DNA of 64,000 bases from Valencia hispanica (lineage: Eukaryota; Chordata; Actinopteri; Cyprinodontiformes; Valenciidae): positions 5,391,001 to 5,455,000 of the forward strand of contig OY747710.1 of assembly GCA_963556495.2 (NCBI GenBank), read 5' to 3'. The position numbers and the translations under genes were made by a program. Of the stretch, positions 10,612 through 22,600 are shown piece after piece (position 1 is the stretch's first letter; each line of letters starts with the position of its first letter). Under the pieces are notes generated by a model. That model worked only from the letters and a program-made list of their open reading frames with translations, had not been told where the DNA came from and did no database searches.

Positions 10612-12392
10612 AGTAAAAAATTAACAGCAGAAATTTGGGTTATTTAGCCTGTCATAAGAGGAAAAAATTGGGTCATTTTTCAAAGTCACATCCATATTAT
10701 TTATTCATTTATAAATATCATTTTCAAACTAAGTAACTGGTTAGCAAGCTAAATATTTGGTTTACAAATTAAATATTTAGCTTAATGTCCAAGCTAAATA
10801 TTTAGTTTGCAAACAGAATTTTCAGCTTGAAGCTAAATGGCTAAACTGGCTAGCTAAATATATAGGTTCCAGGTAAATATTTAGAATATAGCTAAATATT
10901 TAGCTAATATGCAAATTCACATGCCGAGAAGCGAAAATGGACCATCAAAATAAAAGCTGGGTCTCGTGAACCTCTCTATATGTAAACTCCTGCTCCTGGA
11001 GCACTGTTATTGTAAGTCCATTGGTAAACATCTGTATTGCCGTTAAAACAGCTTCTCTTACGTACAGACATGTCGGAATGAAAACAAATAATGATTAAGA
11101 GGTGGCATTCAGTCTTGCCAGCAGTTTATATAGAGGTTTGCAAGACCCAACTTTTGTTGGGGTGGCCCACTTCCGCTTAGCTAAATGTTTAGTTTGAATA
11201 TGTAGCTAGCCAGTTTAGCTTGCTAAGTATTTAGCTTGTAGTTAAATATTTAGTTTTGAGACTAAATATGTAGTTTACAAGCTAAATATTAAGTTTTGCG
11301 TTAAACATTTAATTTGTAAACAAAATAATTAGCTTGTAAGCAAAATATTTTATTTGTAAACTCATTTATGTTGTAAACTACATATTTAGTTTGGAGCTAA
11401 ATATTTATTTGTACACAAAAACATTTTTGTAAACTAAATATTTAATTTGTAAACAAAATAATTAGCTTGTAAGCAAAATATTTTATTTGTAAAATCATTT
11501 AGGTTGTAAACTACATATTTAGTTTGGAGCTAAATATTTATTTGTACACAAAAAACATTTTTGTAAACTAAATATTTAATTTGTAAACAAAATAATTAGC
11601 TTGTAAGCAAAATATTTTATTTGTAAACTCATTTAGGTTGTAAACTACATATTTAGTTTGGAGCTAAATATTTATTTGTACACAAAAAACATTTTTGTAA
11701 ACTAAATATTTAATTTGTAAACAAAATAATTAGCTTGTAAGCAAAATATTTTATTTGTAAAATCATTTAGGTTGTAAACTACATATTTAGTTTGGAGCTA
11801 AATATTTATTTGTACACAAAAAACATTTTTGTAAACTAAATATTTAATTTGTAAACAAAATAATTAGCTTGTAAGCAAAATATTTTATTTGTAAAATCAT
11901 TTAGGTTGTAAACTACATATTTAGTTTGGAGCTAAATATTTATTTGTACACTAAATTTTTTTTAGTAAACTAAATATTTAATTTGTAAACAAAATAATTA
12001 GCTTGTAAGCAAAATATTTTATTTGTAAAATCATTTAGGTTGTAAACTACATATTTAGTTTGGAGCTAAATATTTATTTGTACACAAAAAACATTTTTGT
12101 AAACTAAATATTTAATTTGTAAACAAAATAATTAGCTTGTAAGCAAAATATTTTATTTGTAAAATCATTTAGGTTGTAAACTACATATTTAGTTTGGAGC
12201 TAAATATTTATTTGTACACTAAATTTTTTTTAGTAAACTAAATATTTAATTTGTAAACCAAATATTTAGCTTGAAACTGTGACATTTATGAATGAATAAC
12301 AAAATGGACCAAATATGACTGAAAAATGAACTGCCATTTATTTATTTTATGAAAGGCTAAATAACCCAAATTATTGCTGTTAACTTTTGACT
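10612..12392. mobile_element. Inverted-repeat-bounded element filled with AAATATTTA palindromes
   Basis: The left end (10612-10735) and right end (12268-12392) are inverted copies of each other over about 120 bases. Both arms contain 'taacagca', 'tttgggttatttagcct' and a ttatttattcattcataaat-like stretch; mismatches are scattered. The interior consists of modules of about 20 bases built around the self-complementary ctaaatatttag, a 271-bp non-repetitive stretch at 10905-11175, and a 134-bp tandem array at 11311-12248. No transposase is present. A second copy with the same arms lies at 48298-48807. This fits a foldback-like or MITE-like DNA transposon; I do not recognise a named family. The outer ends may extend a few tens of bases further. 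Confidence 0.75.
11311..12248. repeat. 134-bp tandem array, seven units
   Basis: The marker 'aatttgtaaac' occurs at 11311, 11444, 11578, 11712, 11846, 11980, 12114 and 12248, a period of 134 (the first interval is 133). Units are nearly identical. They differ mainly in one spot, where most carry 'acaaaaaacatttttgt' and two carry 'actaaattttttttagt' (near 11950 and 12215). Each unit is itself made of smaller AAATATTTA modules, so the array has at least two levels of repetition. Confidence 0.92.
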
Positions 12393-12559
12393 GTGTAACA
12401 TGACCATTGGAACCCCATAGTTGGACTCTAGGTCTATAGGAGAAAATGCCAACAGTTCCAGAATTGCATAAATATACCTCTTTTAAACATTGATATTTTG
12501 AACATTTTTCACAATTTAGCCACATAAAAATGCAATTTCTACTGTTTCTAGGTGGGAGT

Positions 12560-14158
12560 GGAAAATGGAGAGTGATTTACTGATGTGTAGCAGCTGTGAG
12601 GAAAGAAGAAGTCCTGTCTGTGAGATAGGATGTGAACCATTTGTGAACAGCACCAGAGAGGCCAATCTGTTTTAAACAGGTTAAAAGAATAGTGTGGTCT
12701 ACTGTATCAAAGGCAGCGCTTAGATCCAGTAGAACCAACACTGTCACCTTCTGTGCATCATAGTTTAATCTAAAATCATTTAAAATCTTTGGAAGGGCCG
12801 TCTCTGTGCGGTGCCAATGGACGCACTTTTTAACTGCATTTTAGACATCAAATCCTGGATGGCAGAAAACTTTCTCCAGCTCAACCAGGACAAAACTGAA
12901 GTTTTAGTCATCGGTCCTGAGGCTCAGAGAGAGAAACTTTTACCAAAACTACAATCACTTTCTTTTAATCCCTCTTTACAAGTGAAGAACCTGGGCGTGA
13001 TTTTTGACTCTGAGCTAACTTTTATTCCTCACATAAAAAATATTACTAAAATAGGTTTTTATCAACTAAAGAACATCGCCAGAGTCCGCCCTATTCTCTC
13101 TCGGGCCAATACGAAGACACTGATGCATGCTTTTATCTCCAGTAGAATTGATTACTGATTACTGCCCTGCTTTCTGGTCTTCCCAAAAAGAGTATATCAG
13201 GTTTACAACTCCTACAAATTCAGCAGCACGTGTCCTGATGAAGACCAGGAGGCGGGAGCACATTACACCGGTCTTAAAATCATTGCATTGGCTCCCCGTA
13301 CATTTCAGGATCGACTTTAAGGTTCTTTTAATGGTTTTTAAGTGTCTTAATGGTCTTGGGCCTTCTTATCTCTCAGAGCTGCTTTTACCATATAAACCTT
13401 CGCGGTCTCTGCGCTCCTCTGGCAGCCGTCTCCTTGTCACCCCAAAAGTCAGGACACACACGCATGGTGAGGCGTCTTTCCAGTTTTATGGCCCTCACCT
13501 CTGGAACAGGCTGCCAGAGGACCTCAGGGCTGCAGAGAACGTTCATGTTTTTAAGAGCAGGCTCAAGACTCACCTTTTTAGCCGAGCTTTTAACTGATTA
13601 TTATTTATTACTGTCTGTTTAATTGCTCTGCATGTTTTATATGATTATATTTTTATCAGTTTTACTATTTAATCTTAGCACATTAATTTACTGTTCATTT
13701 TTCTACTTTAATTCATCTTCATCCCCGTTCCAGTGTTTCCTCTGTGGGAGCCCTCTGCCCCGGGAGCGGTGGTCGGCTGTGGCTCCCTGGGTGCTCTCCA
13801 GGTGGAGCTTGGGTGGAGGTGGGGGTCTTGGCCTTGCCTCCACTGGGCGCCCTGTGTCTGTGCCTTGGCTGCTGCTGTTGATCTACCGCTGCCGGGGCAG
13901 ATGGCTCCTCTGATGGCGTTTTCTTGCATGGTTCATCTACACTCGGCCCAATGTCCGTTTTTACTTTTTCCTTTAACTGTGTGTGTGCATGGGAGATGGG
14001 TTGGGGGGGAGAGGGGTATAACTGTGACCATGCTTTTAAATCTGTGGGGGAGGGAAGGGAAGGTGGTTTTATGTGGGGTCATTTTAATCTGTAAAGCACT
14101 TTGTGAGGCAACTTCTTGTATGAAAAGCGCTTTATAAATAAAGTTTGATTTGAAGAAG
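12560..14158 (+). mobile_element. L2-type LINE 3' copy with inverted 5' segment
   Basis: From about 12812 to 14158 the plus strand carries the end of an L2 ORF2 and a long 3' UTR ending 'gctttataaataaagtttga'. Immediately before it, 12560-12812 encodes an upstream RT piece on the opposite strand (TVLVLLDLSAAFDTVDHTIL). The order is as expected if the 5' part of one insertion was inverted, with the segment around the YADD motif lost at the junction. The 3' UTR includes a GC-rich stretch (13720-13920). This is a different L2 family from the copies at 5.6, 19.7 and 60 kb. Confidence 0.82.
12812..13597 (+). pseudogene. L2 LINE ORF2 C-terminal region, frameshifted
   Basis: 12811-13158 encodes the late RT region (SWMAENFLQLNQDKTEVLVI, VKNLGVIFDSELTFIPHI, HAFISSRIDY). 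A frameshift follows at the ..RIDYC position, with part of the next motif lost. 13127-13597 continues with NSAARVLMKTRRREHITPVL, SLHWLPVHFRIDFKVLL and LWNRLPEDLRAAENV, ending HLFSRAFN. The RT catalytic motif and endonuclease are absent. It cannot encode an active protein. The match to the L2 clade rests on the LHWLPV and LWNRLP signatures. Confidence 0.88.
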
Positions 14159-14159
14159 C

Positions 14160-14930
14160 TTGAGGCAACTGAAGGAAAACTAATGAGAAGATTGGCTCAG
14201 TGCAAACACGCGGAGACCAGAACCCATCATCTCATGACAATGAAATGATTTTAAGTGTTTTTACATTTCTCTACCAGGCATGCTAATGAACATGGAGGGT
14301 GCTGTGGTGTCTTTTTGTCAGTGATAATGATAGTGCTGGACTTCGGTGTGTATATTACACTTTACATTAAGCATAAAATTAGCGCTACGGTCGATAAACA
14401 AACTACAGTCGATGTTTGCATCTGGTTTTTGCTTCTCTGGAGAGACTGGGTCAATTTGGTGAAGTGAAACCCTTCTGATAATCTAATCAGCCAACGATCC
14501 GTCTAATCATTCAGTGAGAGACTTAAGGGCTTCTCACGCTATGAGCAGATGAGACTTTTTAATTGGGTCAGTTCTGCTTCTTCTTTAGTGTTTATTGCAA
14601 ATTAATCAAAGATACCAGAGTAGATAAGAGGGCTTTTAAAAAGCTGTTTGATGTGTGCGTCTGACAAGCAGGAACATAAAAACTGGGTGCAATGGTCTTC
14701 ATGTTTTAGTTTTCATCTGATTTTATTGTCTTTATTAAAAATTTAGATTTGATGTTACCTGTTGTAACTTTGATACCTCAAAGCCTGTTTTTCTCTGATG
14801 ATGTAGGTTTCTGTTCAATTTATACTAGGCTTTAGTTTACTAAGAACCACATCTGGTTTTAGTTTCTAATCATCTAATTAAGTGTACAATTACAGCTAAA
14901 AAAAAACTGTATTATTTTTTCTGTCATTTC
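14160..14930. other. Non-coding, possibly conserved block
   Basis: No gene is recognised. The part at 14220-14660 is non-repetitive, with short TAAT-, ATTA- and CAAT-containing words and a mixed composition unlike nearby decayed repeats. It may be a regulatory element. A 70-aa ORF here has no recognisable domain. Confidence 0.3.
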
Positions 14931-14937
14931 AAGTATA

Positions 14938-14971
14938 ACATCTATATACTTGTATTACCGTATATAGATGT
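14938..14971. other. 12-bp perfect hairpin
   Basis: 'acatctatatac' (14938-14949) and its exact complement 'gtatatagatgt' (14960-14971) enclose a 10-base loop. AT-rich palindromes arise easily by chance in such DNA, so function is doubtful. Confidence 0.55.
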
Positions 14972-16884
14972 CAGATGGGCCCAGTGTAATGGAGACACAC
15001 GCATACCGTGACACTCCGATTGTGGAAAGTCACCTTATGTGTCCTGCTCACAAGCTTTATGGAGATGGTGATTTCTGTTATGTTTGGTGGTAGGACTAAA
15101 ATGCAGACTGGAGCTTGGGATCATCATGGAATGCATACTTTAATGAAAATAATAGAAAACTTACAGAGGGCGAGCAGGCAATGGAACAGCAGGGCAAATG
15201 GGACATATCGGGGAGTGTAATGGAGAAGCCAGTGGGGAACAATGCAAATGAGAGACAAAAGTTTTTGAACTTTTTAGCTCGAGGTACTACGGTCCAGGTT
15301 TTGTGTTTTTTAATCGACACTAGAATAAAGCTTTGATGGTGTACAGAGGATTATAGACATCTTTTGAATCTAGGAGGGACTTTGTGGGTATCCGATTGAA
15401 TATGCCACCAAGTCAACAGGTGGTTCCTGTTGGACAGAGGTTGGTCAGCTGAGCTACTGACCAGGGACAGCACAGAGCACAAACCACATATATCACTGCA
15501 GCCCTTTTATAACCACTCCATGAATAACTAGATGAATGTTTACAGCTGCAGGAGACACCCTCAGCATGCATGTACACAGACGGGTTAGTCAAGGCTATGC
15601 TTTTGTTTTTGACTGCTTCCTTTGACTGTCTAATCCAGCTGAACATGCTGACTGTATTGGTAGTTACTTTTCTTTATGAATTAGTGAAATAGTGGCTGAT
15701 CGTCTTTGAAGAAGCTCAGACAAAATGGGTAAGACCTTCAGTACATGACAATCTGGAAGTCATGCTTGATGAATTCCCAATGTTATGTCACTTTAAGGAT
15801 GGTCACAGGGCAATAAAAACTGATTCAGAAAATGTGTTCTTGTCAAAATAAATAAGAATTGTGGATGTATTTTCTTTTTTTATAACTGGCTTGACATGAG
15901 TCACAGTCAACACTAATATATGACCCTGCACAGCCAGGGAGACAAGCACAGATTTTGTGGACATCCAATCCATATTTCCTCAGGCCAGCCGGTGTATGGC
16001 TAAAAAAACAACAACCCAACAAAAAACAGGAAACAATTGAATCTTATTAGATGACTCTTCTGCTCTGTTCTTCCTGGTCTTGTTCCGTCTCACTGTAACT
16101 CCAACTGTGGATCCTTAATATACTGACCTACCCAGGGGCCTGGAGTTTATGTATGCAATGTGGGTCCATTAAGAGGAGGTTGTCTCTGTAATTCACCGTA
16201 GGGGAAAAAAACTAAGCTGAGAGGTGGTGTTTGTATTTGCTGAAAGAGTGCAAGCAATGGTCACGATAGAGATCCTCTTTTAGCTGAGCTAGGCTGCCCA
16301 CACATGATTGCATCGGCTCCTATCTACAACTTTATTTTGTTTGAGTGCCTTGATAGTCTCATCCAAATCATTAGGTCCAAATCTGTATTTCAGAATGACT
16401 TTCTCCAGGGTGTTAGAGAACATGCCAACATTTCTCCCTGCAGTGGCTTGTGGCAGCTTGTGGGCAGTGTTGATTGAATAGAGAGAGAAGAGAGGGGTTT
16501 GAGGGAGCCACTGAATCAGTTTCTCTCCACAGATTTGGAATTGTGTGTCTCTGTGCCGCTGTGAAGTGGGAAGCAAGCTTATGGACACAAGTGAATGCAA
16601 GGCCTGAACAATATAGATTTCCAGATGTTTGTCTTGATCAGGGATGTGAAAATGCGATGATGATATTTAATCAACTGGCCCAGATGGAATGAGGCCATCA
16701 GTGGACATTTTCATCAGTAAAGGGTCAGTGTTTTGTAGTAAACACAAAATAGATTTGCTACACATGCTGTTACCTGATATAGCCACCTGTCTGTCAGATA
16801 CAGTCACTTCATGTCTTTTCTGAGCTTTGAAATAACAAACGTGTGTATATATAATATATATATATTTTTTTTTTACCCAAATCA
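14972..16884. other. Non-coding stretch with a repeat-like segment
   Basis: The segment 15060-15310 (ttggtggtaggactaaaatg, acagagggcgagcaggcaat) resembles fish non-autonomous elements, like 7830-8230. The rest is unclassified, except the candidate block at 16289-16620. A short (TA)n run occurs near 16845-16865. No gene was recognised. Confidence 0.3.
16289..16620 (-). other. Candidate conserved block or exon
   Basis: On the minus strand an open frame contains RNVGMFSNTLEKVILKYRFG followed by PNDLDETIKALKQNKV, preceded by an acceptor-like 'caagccactgcag'. Codon choice and the amphipathic look are suggestive, but no donor with a good consensus was found and I do not recognise the peptide. It may equally be a conserved non-coding element whose translation is accidental. 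Confidence 0.25.
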
Positions 16885-17770
16885 GACCGAAACCAGAGAC
16901 GGCACCAGAATAATTTTTTTGCAGGTGCTAACCACGTCATTGATGGTGCTCCTAATTTCATGATTTAATGCCACACCAAGACCCATGACGCACAAACATC
17001 TATAGTCAATACAAACACACAAGCTTGCACTTAACACCAATTCAGCACGACTCAAAACGCCTATGTTAAAATGTAACTTTCAACTATCTATGTGGAATCT
17101 TCCCTTAACACAACACTCTTAAGAAATAAGCAACAGCTGATGCAGGAAGGCTGTCAAAGCGCTGCATTACAGACATGCGCATTACAGCTTCAGTTACAAA
17201 AATCCACCAGATTCTTCTGCAAAATAACACTGAAATCAACAAATCAAATACATTTAATCAAAACACTGCTGCCGCAAAAAAAACAATAAATTAAATTTAA
17301 AAAACACGTTCTGTCTTTGTGCACAGATCCTCAGCTTGTTCACGTATTTCTGTCCTATATCTTGGTCCTGTTCAGTTACAGGCACCACTGGATTTTCATA
17401 AACAGAGCCAGTCTGACTTGTTTCCCCACCGTCTGAAGAAGTTTGATCCATCCGTGCATATTTCCGATAAACGAAACGATCCATCTCTGCGTCATCACAC
17501 CTCACTTAAGCGAGATAGCACGCATTAGCCAAAGAGAGGAGTAAGTTCAAAGGTTACGTGCGTCGTGCGTCATTGCATGCATATTTCAGCAAATTGTTTT
17601 TTGAAATGTTCTGATCATGTATTAATGTGTAACTAACCTGCAAATAGAATTACACTGAATTAAAAGAAAAGGGAAACACCACCATTTTTGGGGGTGCTGT
17701 GTGGGTGCTTTGACAATCTCAGGGGTAGCGAAAGCACACCCAAGCCCCTCCCCAGCGCCGCCTATGACCA
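16885..17770. mobile_element. Possible non-autonomous DNA transposon relic
   Basis: The left part (gagacggcaccagaataatt near 16896) and the complement of the right part (near 17750-17765, ggcggcgctgggg) are loosely similar. The right end has the GTGCT-rich phrasing common at the ends of fish DNA elements (gggtgctgtgtgggtgcttt). No transposase frame remains. The boundaries and class are uncertain. Confidence 0.35.
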
Positions 17771-18927
17771 AAACACGCAGTTCACAACTAGTAACAGGTC
17801 TGTTACTAGGCCATGCTGAGCATTGCTGCATCTGTGGTCTAAACATTCACAGAAAACAGTTTTAGTTCGAAAGATGTCATGTCTTCAAATTTTCAGACTG
17901 GGCGCTGGTTGATGTAGCCCTGAGGCACTTTTGCAGGATAACCTATGGTCCATCCCACATGGGCTCAGTTTGGTTCAAATGTCTCCTGAAAACCAATTAA
18001 ATCCAGGAAATCCTCTCAGATTAGGGGCCAGGTAAAACGCTTTACAGCCCAGCCAGGTAACCTGCTCCGTCTAATTTCAGTAAGAAACAAGGTGGACCTG
18101 CTCAATACAGGAAAGCACCAATGCCTCGAAACTCATAGGGGTGCAACTTGGAGATTATTTATTATTTATTTTTTATTTTATTGGTACTCATGCCTTCCCC
18201 CTTTCTGTTGTTGCTCTGGGCAACTGCCCACGTTGCCCAAATCAATTAAATGTAGGGTTAGAGCTTCAGAAACACTTTGGAGGAAAACTTTTCCTCATTT
18301 AGAACAAACATTAAAAACATGTTATTTGTACATAAATTTAATTGCAGAACAAATCCTTAGTTACAATGTACAAGCACATGAGAACTCTTGAAATAAGAAT
18401 ATTGCAAGTGTGAAAACCTCTCTGTTTTATGTTATACATTTTGCAAAAACATGGCGAGAAAAGTTTTTTGGAGAGCAAAAAAAAAGAAACTGAGCATTTC
18501 GATATCGCTTCAGAGCACTTTTTTGTGCGGGTGTATGTTTGTGCTCCCCACATGCCCAGCAGCAAAAATAATCAGTACAGCAGGGAGCTCTGCTGAGCAG
18601 CTTTTGAGTAACTTGTGTCGATATGGATTTAGTCACAATTTGAAAGCTGCAGAGACGCCTCTCTGCTCATTCACAGCTAACAGCCAGAACAACATAAAAC
18701 TGCTTCGACTGGCCTCTAACACAGCAGTGTTCGGCAAACGGCTTTCCCTTTTTGCCTTTAGGATATGTCTTATGCTTTCATTTTGAAGATTGCACAAGCA
18801 GTCCAGTTTCTTGAGTCAGTCATAATTAAAATGTAATGCAGAGTGACTGCTGAAGGTATTTTCTCTAAATCTCTGTGAACTGTTCACAATAAAAAGTAGA
18901 TTATCGTTACCTTGACAACATTAATGT
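17771..18927. other. Non-coding stretch without a recognised gene
   Basis: Chance ORFs up to 111 aa occur on both strands at about 18450-18790; none shows a domain. The block 18480-18700 is non-repetitive and could be conserved sequence, but nothing specific supports function. Confidence 0.3.
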
Positions 18928-19290
18928 ACAATTCAATTCCATTCAAAGATACTTTATTTATCTCAAAGGGAAATTAAAGGTTGTCGTAACTCATATTCAG
19001 GTATCCTCAAAGAGTTGTTGTGGATGGTGATGCTGTGGACAGGAAGGATCTCTGGTAGATGCTAATCAGCTGCTCCTGGTTGTAAGGCTTGTTGCCACGG
19101 TTGCGCATAATGACAACTGTCCACAAGTAAAAAAGTAACAGCAAAAATCCTTCCTGCTGCGCACCATCCAAAATCAGAGGGAATAACAGTCTGAGAAACC
19201 CATGCCTCAACACAACAAAAACCTTTAACGTAACAGAGCTGAACCAACATGCTGCCACCATGAGCGGCACAAAATATCTGTCTAAAGATC
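18928..19290 (-). mobile_element. LINE 3' end relic, minus strand
   Basis: The plus strand reads 'gatactttatttatctcaaa' then gggaaattaaag, the complement of the usual end of a fish Rex-like LINE (ctttaatttccc..aataaagtatc). Behind it a ttgttgtggatggtgatgct and ggacaggaaggatctctggt stretch matches the expected late 3' region. Coding sequence is too decayed to translate. Confidence 0.5.
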
Positions 19291-19688
19291 AGGATTTCCA
19301 CTTCACCACAGAAACAGATTTTCTTCCATCATATGTTGGAGTAAAAAAAACACACTTTTAATGAATTCCTGGTTTTGTTGTTAAATGAACGTGTTATTGC
19401 GATCAAAGTTTTAAAGCTAAGGATCACAGTTTCTAACTGTGACAATGGAGTCAAATAAAGTAAAAAAGTTTCTTACCTTCAGGAGGTACAGAAGATTTTT
19501 GTCATTAACTCAGTCCTTCTGTCCCTCTCTTTTTGGTCCAACTCCAGATCTTGAGGGAAATATCTGCAGCTTATATCTCTTATTCTCTCTTTATGACCAA
19601 GTCTTTATTTTTTGTCAGGCTTCTGTTTGCTGTTGAGTAATTTTAATAGTTTCCTTGCTTCTGAGAGTCATTTTGACAAGAACAGCTA
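19291..19688. other. AT-rich DNA, no feature seen
   Basis: No recognisable gene or repeat boundary. A 65-aa ORF is considered chance. Confidence 0.4.
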
Positions 19689-22600
19689 AATTCAATTCAA
19701 TTCAATTCAGTTTATTTATATAGCGCCAATTCATAAGAGATGTCATTTCAAGGCACTTAACAAGAAGTCATTTCAATTCATTTATACAAACATTCCAATC
19801 AGTTAAAAAGTTTCCTATTTAAGCAATCCCAAGAGATTGCGTCAGTCATTGGCATGAGGTTGGGCAGACTTTCCAACCACAGCAATCCTTCAGCAATCCC
19901 TCATACTGAGCAAGCATGTAGCGACGGTGGAGAGGAAAAACTCCCCTTTAACAGGAAGAAACCTCCAACAGAACCAGGCTCAGTAGGAGCGGCCATCTGC
20001 CACGACCGTCTGGGGGTTTGAGAAGACAGAGCAGAGACACAGAAGGAACAGAAGATCTGATATAAGACAAATTTCTATGTTACAGAAAATAAAAAGTTGA
20101 TAACAGGACACAGTGGATGTTCAGCCACTGGGAGCATCATCCCAGTCGATGCCCCCCGTCCAACAGGGCAATGCAGCCAAGCAGGATACCAGACCAGGTA
20201 TATCTTCTATGGAGAGAAAAACACTGAGAGAAAACAAAGTTAACAGTCGAAATAATCACCGACTAAAGCTGGGAGCTGGTTCCACAGGAGAGGAGCCTGA
20301 TAACTAAAAGATCTGCCTCCCATTCTACTTTTAGAAATCCTAGGAACTACAAGTAAACCTGCAGTCTGAGAGCAAAGGGCTCTGTTGGGAACATATGGAA
20401 CAATTAGATCTCTGATGTATGATGGAGCTTGATTATTAAGGGCTTTGTATGTAAGAAGAAGGATCTTAAATTCTATTCTGGATTTAACAGGGAGCCAATG
20501 AAGGGAAGCTAAAATAGGAGAAATGTGATCTCTCTTTTTAATATTCATCAGAACTCTTGCTGACGCATTTTGGGTCAACTTAAGGCTTTTAATGGCATTT
20601 TGTGGACTACCCGATAGTAAAGAATTACAGTAGCCCAGCCTTGAGGTAACAAATGCATGGACTAGTTTCTCAGCATCACTCCTGGACAGGATGTTTCTAA
20701 TTTTAGCAATATTCCGGAGGTGAAAGAAAGAAATCCTAGAAACCTGTTTAATATGGGATTTAAATGTCAAGTCTTGGTCAAAAATAACGCCGAGGTTCTT
20801 TACGTTATTACTGGGGGCCAATTTAATGCCATCCAGATGAAGTGATTGACTAATCAGTTTCTGTTTTAGAACTTCTGGTCCAAAGACAGCAACTTCTGTC
20901 TTGTCAGAATTTAAAAGCAAAAAGTTTAGATTCATCCATGTTTTTATGCCTTCCAGACATGCCTGTAATCTACCTAACTGACTGGGTTCATCAGGATTTA
21001 TGGATAAATATAGTTGTGTATCATCTGCATAGCTGTGGAAATTTATCCCATGCTGTCTAATGATTCTACCAATTTGGAGCATATATATGGTGAACAGAAT
21101 TGGTCCAAGCACAGAACCCTGTGGAACTCCACAAGTAACCCTTGAGAGTGAAGAAGATTGATCATTTAGATGAACAAACTGGAATCTATCAGACAAATAT
21201 GATTTAAACCAGCCTAGTGCTGTTCCTTTGATCCCTGCAACTTGTTCAAGCCTTTCTAAGAGAATATTATGATCGACTGTGTCAAAAGCAGCACTGAGAT
21301 CTAACAAAACCAGAACAGAAACAAGTCCATTATCTGAGGCCATGAGAATATCATTAGTAACCTTCACCAGTGCTGTTTCAGTGCTATGATGAGCTCTAAA
21401 ACCTGACTGAAACTCTTCAAACAGCTCGTTACTCTTTAGATGCTCACAGACTTGATTGGCAACAATTTTCTCAAGGATTTTGGATAAGAAAGGAAGGTTA
21501 GATATAGGTCTGTAATTCACTAAGTCATCTTGATCAAGGGAAGGTTTCTTGAGTAAAGGTTTAATTACAGCTATTTTAAAATCTTTTGGTACGTATCCGT
21601 TTACTAAGGATAGATTCATCATATCCAAAATGGGGCCAGGAACCAAATGGAACACTTCTTTAAATAATTTGGTTGGGATTGGGTCCAACATACAAGTTGA
21701 AGGTTTAGATGAGGCTAATATTTTTGATAATTCCGAAAGCTCGACTGAATCAAAACAGCCTAAGCACAACTGAGGTTCTACAGTTCTTTCCGATGCTGCG
21801 TCATTTACTGAGGAAGAAGTAATCATGTTTGGGAGGATGCCAAGGATTTTATTTTTAATAGAATTAATTTTATTTATGAAGAATCCAATAAAATCATCAC
21901 TGCTAAGAGCTGGGGGAATAGTTGGCTCAACAGAGCTATGACTCTGTGTAAGTTTGGCAACTGTACTCAAAAGAAACCTAGGATTGTATTTATTCGCCTC
22001 TATTAATGATGAAAAATATGCTGTTCTAGCTTGTCGAAGTGTCTTTTTATACAGCAGTAGACTGTTATTCCAGGTTAAATAGGAATCCTCTAGGCGTGTA
22101 GAGCACCTTTTTCTCTTCAACTTCCTAGTATTCTTCTTTAAAGTATGCAACTCTGCGTTAAACCAAGGAGTCAGCCTCCTATGGCTAGCCACTTTCTTTT
22201 TTAAGGAGGCTACACTATCTAATGCCAAACGCAATGAGGATGTAACGCTGTGAACCAGACCATCAATTTCTGAAGGGTTAGAGATAGAATTGCTGCCATC
22301 CACTGTGTTACTCTGAGACACTGAGGAAAGTAAGAATGGAACAGATTCTTTAAAAATTGTTACAGCATTGTCTGATAGAGCTCTACTATAAGGAAATTTT
22401 CTTTCAGATTTAAGATGGTCAGTTAAAGTAAATTCAAAAGTTATCAAGAAGTGGTCAGTAAGGACCGGGTTATGTGGGTGGACTGTTATTTCCTCACACT
22501 CAATACCGTATGTCAGTACAAGGTCCAAAGTGTGTTTACCTAAGTGGGTCGATCCCTGTACTTTTTGAGTAAAGCCAATTGAGTCTAAAATAGCATCAAA

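Noticed and set aside
11311..12248. Possible CRISPR-like array of regular repeats
   Set aside because: Units are contiguous 134-bp tandem copies without variable spacers or cas genes, in a eukaryotic context.
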